A DNA stretch of 64,000 bases from contig CANCYR010000001.1 of the NCBI GenBank assembly GCA_947382355.1, forward strand, positions 1 through 64,000, in the 5' to 3' direction. Shown piece by piece: positions 60,717 to 64,000 of this stretch. The stretch comes from an uncultured Lachnospiraceae bacterium. GTDB taxonomy: Bacteria; Bacillota; Clostridia; Lachnospirales; Lachnospiraceae. Both the position numbers and the translations under genes were made by a program. Within the stretch, counting starts at the first letter, position 1. Each line of letters starts with the position of its first letter. The notes below the pieces were generated by a model. The model had not been told where the DNA came from and ran no database searches. It saw only the letters and a list, made by a program, of their open reading frames with translations.

Positions 60717-61541
60717 ATGGACTATGCGGTTTTGATGTCTGTATATGAAAAAGAAAATCCGGACTTTTTAAAACAGAGTATAGAAAGCATATTACGGCAG
60801 ACCATATTACCGGGACAGTTTATACTTGTAAAGGACGGCCCCCTGACGAAGGAGTTAGAAGAAGTCATCGGGCGTTATGAAAAAAGGATGAAAAAGGAGC
60901 CGGGCATGGAATTTACCTTGATTTCCCTGAAGGAAAATAAAGGGCTGGGGCCGGCGTTAAATGCCGGATTGAAGGCAGCAAAATTCGATTATATCGCAAG
61001 GATGGACAGCGATGATATTTCAGTGCCGGGAAGATGTGAACGGCAGCTTCAGGCAATGAGGGAGCATAGGGCGGATATCGTAAGCGGGACCATTCTGGAA
61101 TTCGGAGAAGATATCCATCATGTTCAGGCGGTAAAGAGATTGCCGGAAATGCAGGATGAAATCTTAAAATATGCCAAAAGAAGGAATCCTTTCAACCATC
61201 CCTGTGTGATGTTTAAAAAGCACATTATCGAAAAAGCCGGAATGTACCGGGAAGTGCTCTGGTTTGAAGATTATGACCTGTGGGTCAGGGCTCTTATGCA
61301 GGGGGCAAGAGGATATAATATGAAGGAACCGCTTTTATATATGCGTGCGGGAGAAAACATGTATTTAAGGCGGGGCGGCATACGGTATGTAAGGCAGGGT
61401 GTTGTTTTTCGATGGAAGCTTTGGAAAATGGGATTCTCCGGCAGCATGGATTTCTTCGTATCGGTGTGCGGACAGGTCTTATTTGGAATCGTACCCAATA
61501 AGCTGCGCAAGGACTTCTATAAATACGTCTTAAGAAGGTAA
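60717..61541 (+). CDS. family 2 glycosyltransferase
   Basis: A 274-residue GT2 enzyme with YAVLMSVYEKENPDFLKQSI, LVKDGPLTKELE, ARMDSDDIS as the metal-binding motif, and WFEDYDLWVR as the acceptor-side acidic motif. It begins one base after the priming transferase stop. It likely adds the second sugar of the capsule repeat. Confidence 0.9.
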   Translation: MDYAVLMSVYEKENPDFLKQSIESILRQTILPGQFILVKDGPLTKELEEVIGRYEKRMKKEPGMEFTLISLKENKGLGPALNAGLKAAKFDYIARMDSDDISVPGRCERQLQAMREHRADIVSGTILEFGEDIHHVQAVKRLPEMQDEILKYAKRRNPFNHPCVMFKKHIIEKAGMYREVLWFEDYDLWVRALMQGARGYNMKEPLLYMRAGENMYLRRGGIRYVRQGVVFRWKLWKMGFSGSMDFFVSVCGQVLFGIVPNKLRKDFYKYVLRR

Positions 61542-61546
61542 GGGAT

Positions 61547-62686
61547 ATGGTCAGAGTATTGCAGGTAGTTGGGAAAATGCACTATGGCGGCATGGAAACA
61601 TTGATTATGAATTTGTACCGGAATATAGACAGAAGCAGGGTGCAGTTTGATTTTCTGGTGCATTATGAAGAGCCGGGAGAATATGATGAAGAAATCCGCC
61701 GGCTGGGAGGCAGAATTTATGTGATGCCCAAGACCACTTTTAAAAATTATTTTATTTATAAAAAAGCCTTAAAAGATTTTTTCCAAAAACATCCGGAATA
61801 TAAGGTGATTCACGGACACCTTCAGTCTGTGGCGTTTTTATACCATAAAATTGCAAAAAAATATGGAAACAGATATTGTATCACCCATGCACACAATAAC
61901 GGGGTGGAGCATTCCATAAAAGGAAGGGTTTCCTATTTTACCTCGCTGTTGGCTCAAAAGCATACGGATGAATTCTGGGGCTGCAGCATGGAAGCATGCA
62001 GATATTTCTTCCCAAAGGCAATAAAGCAGCATAAGGAAGTAAAGATTATATTAAATGGCATTGAGGCGGAAAAATATCGCTTCTGTGAAGAAACGCGCCG
62101 GAAGCTTAGAAAGGAAGCTGGCCTTTCCGGGAAGCTGGTCATAGGCCATGTGGGAAGGTTCACGGAGCAGAAGAACCAAAGCTTTTTAATAGATATTTTT
62201 GAAGAGGTGCAAAAGAAAAAGGAAGATTCTGCACTGGTCCTTATCGGAAAAGGACCGGATAAGGAGAAAATATTTAAGAAAGTAAAAGAGAAAGGGCTTT
62301 TGGAAAAGGTTCTTTTTCTGGGGGCAAGAGAAGATGTGGGTGAATTGATGATGGCAATGGATGCATTCGTGCTCCCTTCTTTGTTTGAGGGCTTTGGTAT
62401 CGTTCTGGTGGAAGCGCAGGCGGCAGGGCTTCCCTGTTTCTGCACAGAAGGAAAGATTCCGCCCATTACAAAAATAAGCGGCTTTTATTATCCCATTTCC
62501 CTAAAGAAAAGCCCTAAAGAGTGGGCAGAAAATATTTTGAAGCTTAGCAGCAGGCATGAAGGAACTGACAGAGCGGAACAGTACAGACTGGCAATCAGCC
62601 ACGGATTTGACATTAGGGAAATTGCAAATGATGTGGAAAAGGAATATACAGACTTTGCCCAAAGGCTGGATGGGGAAAAAAAATGA
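61547..62686 (+). CDS. family 4 glycosyltransferase (EpsF-like)
   Basis: A 379-residue GT-B enzyme. VLQVVGKMHYGGMETLIMNL is the N-terminal loop, VIGHVGRFTEQKNQSFLIDI the donor-domain start, and EGFGIVLVEAQAAGLPCF holds the E(x7)E-type motif. It starts after AAGGGAT, six bases from the GT2 stop. Its stop overlaps the next start by ATGA. Confidence 0.9.
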   Translation: MVRVLQVVGKMHYGGMETLIMNLYRNIDRSRVQFDFLVHYEEPGEYDEEIRRLGGRIYVMPKTTFKNYFIYKKALKDFFQKHPEYKVIHGHLQSVAFLYHKIAKKYGNRYCITHAHNNGVEHSIKGRVSYFTSLLAQKHTDEFWGCSMEACRYFFPKAIKQHKEVKIILNGIEAEKYRFCEETRRKLRKEAGLSGKLVIGHVGRFTEQKNQSFLIDIFEEVQKKKEDSALVLIGKGPDKEKIFKKVKEKGLLEKVLFLGAREDVGELMMAMDAFVLPSLFEGFGIVLVEAQAAGLPCFCTEGKIPPITKISGFYYPISLKKSPKEWAENILKLSSRHEGTDRAEQYRLAISHGFDIREIANDVEKEYTDFAQRLDGEKK

Positions 62687-63849
62687 GATTATTAAAGATA
62701 AGATGTATCAGACTGCTTCTGGCTGTTTTTCGGATATTTCCCATTGTAAAAAACAGAATTGTATTTGTCTGTAATTATGGGAAGTCTTATGCCTGCAATC
62801 CAAAGTATGTTTTTCTCACTTTGCGAGAAAAATATGGAGAAGAGCTTCAATATGTGTGGGTGCTGAATAAAAAGCATCCGGAGCTGGAAGGACAGGCTGT
62901 GCAGGTGAAAAATAAAAGCATGGCATTTTTCTATTATATGCTGACGGCACGGGTGATTGTAGGAAATAATGCACTTGGAAGCTATCTGCCCAAAAGAAAG
63001 GGACAGTGCTTCATCAACACTTGGCACGGAGGGGGAGCCTATAAAAAGGTTCATTTTGACGTGGCGGTAAGCGATGTTGACCGGAAGATTTATGAGATTT
63101 TTGCACAGCAGACGGACTGTCACCTTTCCAGCTCCAAAATGTTTACAGAATGTATGTCCAAATCCACAAAGGTGCCCGAAAAAAGGTTTCTGGAAGCGGG
63201 TATGCCAAGAAATGACCGCCTGATTGGAGAATTTCTGAAAAGAGGGAAAAGCGGGGCGGGAAAACCGGATAAGAAGAGGGAAGAAATTTTAAGAAAGCTG
63301 GGGGTTTCAAAAGAGCTTTGGCAGAAAAAAATTCTTCTGTATGCACCAACGTTCCGGGGGGAAACAAACAATGGATATTTTCAAAATTCACTGGATATTC
63401 CCGCCGTATTAAAAAGTCTGGAAAAAAGATTTTCCGGGGAGTGGATTCTATTGTTTCGAGGACATCCCAAAATGCTCACCGTTGAAATGGAGCAGTGCAT
63501 CCGCGTAACGGATTATGAGGACATGCAGGAAATCCTTTTGTGTGCAGATGCATTGCTTACAGATTTTTCGTCAGTGATGTGGGATTATATGTTTTTGCAG
63601 AGGCCGGGCTTTCTCTATATTCCGGACTTAGAGCAGCTGAAAGAGGAGGACAGGTTTTATACAAGGGCGGAGGACTGGCCCTTTGCATATGCCACATCCA
63701 ACAGCCAGCTTAGTCAAATCATAGAGCATTTTGACATGCAGGAAGCCATGAATAAAATAGAAGCCCATAAAAGGATGCTTGGAAATGTGGAAACAGGGGA
63801 GGCCTGTGAAAAAGTGGCAGCTTATATTTACAAGAAAGTATGTTCATGA
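62683..63849 (+). CDS. CDP-glycerol/ribitol phosphotransferase family (TagB/TagF-like)
   Basis: A 388-residue member of the CDP-glycerol glycerophosphotransferase family. INTWHGGGAYKKVHFD carries the conserved His of the TWHG motif, ILLYAPTFRG and LLFRGHPKM the donor-binding part, and LLTDFSSVMWDYMFLQRPG the terminal motif. It adds glycerol- or ribitol-phosphate to a glycan at the membrane face. Together with the following cytidylyltransferase it suggests a phosphopolyol-substituted capsule or teichoic acid. Confidence 0.9.
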   Translation: MRLLKIRCIRLLLAVFRIFPIVKNRIVFVCNYGKSYACNPKYVFLTLREKYGEELQYVWVLNKKHPELEGQAVQVKNKSMAFFYYMLTARVIVGNNALGSYLPKRKGQCFINTWHGGGAYKKVHFDVAVSDVDRKIYEIFAQQTDCHLSSSKMFTECMSKSTKVPEKRFLEAGMPRNDRLIGEFLKRGKSGAGKPDKKREEILRKLGVSKELWQKKILLYAPTFRGETNNGYFQNSLDIPAVLKSLEKRFSGEWILLFRGHPKMLTVEMEQCIRVTDYEDMQEILLCADALLTDFSSVMWDYMFLQRPGFLYIPDLEQLKEEDRFYTRAEDWPFAYATSNSQLSQIIEHFDMQEAMNKIEAHKRMLGNVETGEACEKVAAYIYKKVCS

Positions 63850-63906
63850 TACAATCACAAAGTCAAAGACCATGCCGTAATAAACAGAGGAAGGAAGTGT
63901 AAAAGG

Positions 63907-64000
63907 ATGAATGTAGCAATTGTATTTGCAGGAGGCTCCGGCCAGAGAATGAAGCAGTCTGCAAAGCCAAAACAGTTTCTGGCACTATATGGAAAGCCTA
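63907..64000 (+). CDS. IspD/TarI-like cytidylyltransferase (partial)
   Basis: Only 31 codons are present: AIVFAGGSGQRM, then KPKQFLALYGKP, the CTP-binding loop of IspD/TarI enzymes. It starts at ATG after AGGAAGGAAG. Next to a CDP-polyol transferase it is more likely a ribitol- or similar polyol-phosphate cytidylyltransferase (TarI) than IspD, but the two cannot be told apart from this piece. Confidence 0.85.
   Translation, partial: MNVAIVFAGGSGQRMKQSAKPKQFLALYGKP

Overview
The window looks like a chromosomal segment of a motile, low-GC, spore-forming Clostridia bacterium, most likely a Lachnospiraceae gut species. This rests on a flagellin C-terminus at the left edge, a Spo0A-type DNA-binding protein, strong AAGGAGG-type ribosome binding sites, many TTG/GTG starts and Firmicute-style wall and capsule genes. 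No rRNA or tRNA gene was seen.

Region 1 (1-39.9 kb) begins with the last 17 codons of a flagellin and its terminator. About 30 genes follow that read as a very large flagellin or surface glycan modification island. It holds four CgeB/DUF3880-like glycosyltransferases (GTs), several GT2 and GT4 enzymes and two StrF-type GTs. It also holds a DUF1919 protein, a ThDP enzyme of the acetolactate-synthase fold, an acetyltransferase, a TylF-type O-methyltransferase, a HAD fusion, and ten radical SAM proteins. The ten fall into two families: five with an N-terminal Rossmann-like module and five shorter near-tandem paralogues. The same Rossmann-like module recurs on radical SAM, methyltransferase, HAD, DUF1919 and GT2 proteins, nine genes in all. 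The island ends with CDP-3,6-dideoxyhexose genes (rfbH-like, rfbG-like, an RmlC/AscE-like epimerase and a reductase) that pair with an rfbF-like cytidylyltransferase at 21.8 kb. With the ThDP enzyme this suggests a branched-chain (yersiniose-like) or 3,6-dideoxy sugar.

Region 2 (39.9-42 kb) is a scar zone. A phosphoribosyltransferase gene remnant is split by a roughly 0.9 kb element with terminal inverted repeats that carries a Phd/PIN toxin-antitoxin pair. A 167-bp palindromic MITE-like repeat and a PsiE-like membrane protein gene follow.

Region 3 (42-47.7 kb) has a GT52-like enzyme and a Wzx flippase on the minus strand. On the plus strand it has an FdtB-like aminotransferase, an FdtA-like ketoisomerase and a GtrB/DPM-like GT2: export and 3-amino-sugar synthesis for a surface polysaccharide. 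Region 4 (47.7-54.7 kb) has a DUF212 membrane protein, an AraC regulator and a GDP-fucose operon (gmd, fcl, manC, and a ManC-like/ManA fusion whose nucleotidyltransferase domain is degenerate).

Region 5 (54.7-64 kb) has a stand-alone Spo0A C-terminal domain protein, a large amidase/glucosaminidase autolysin, then a capsule or teichoic-type operon. That operon carries a polyprenyl-phosphate sugar transferase, GT2, GT4, a CDP-glycerol-type polymerase and the start of an IspD/TarI-like cytidylyltransferase, behind a leader with strong hairpins. Two copies of a 220-bp palindrome at 44.8 and 55.4 kb have diverged arms that stay self-complementary.
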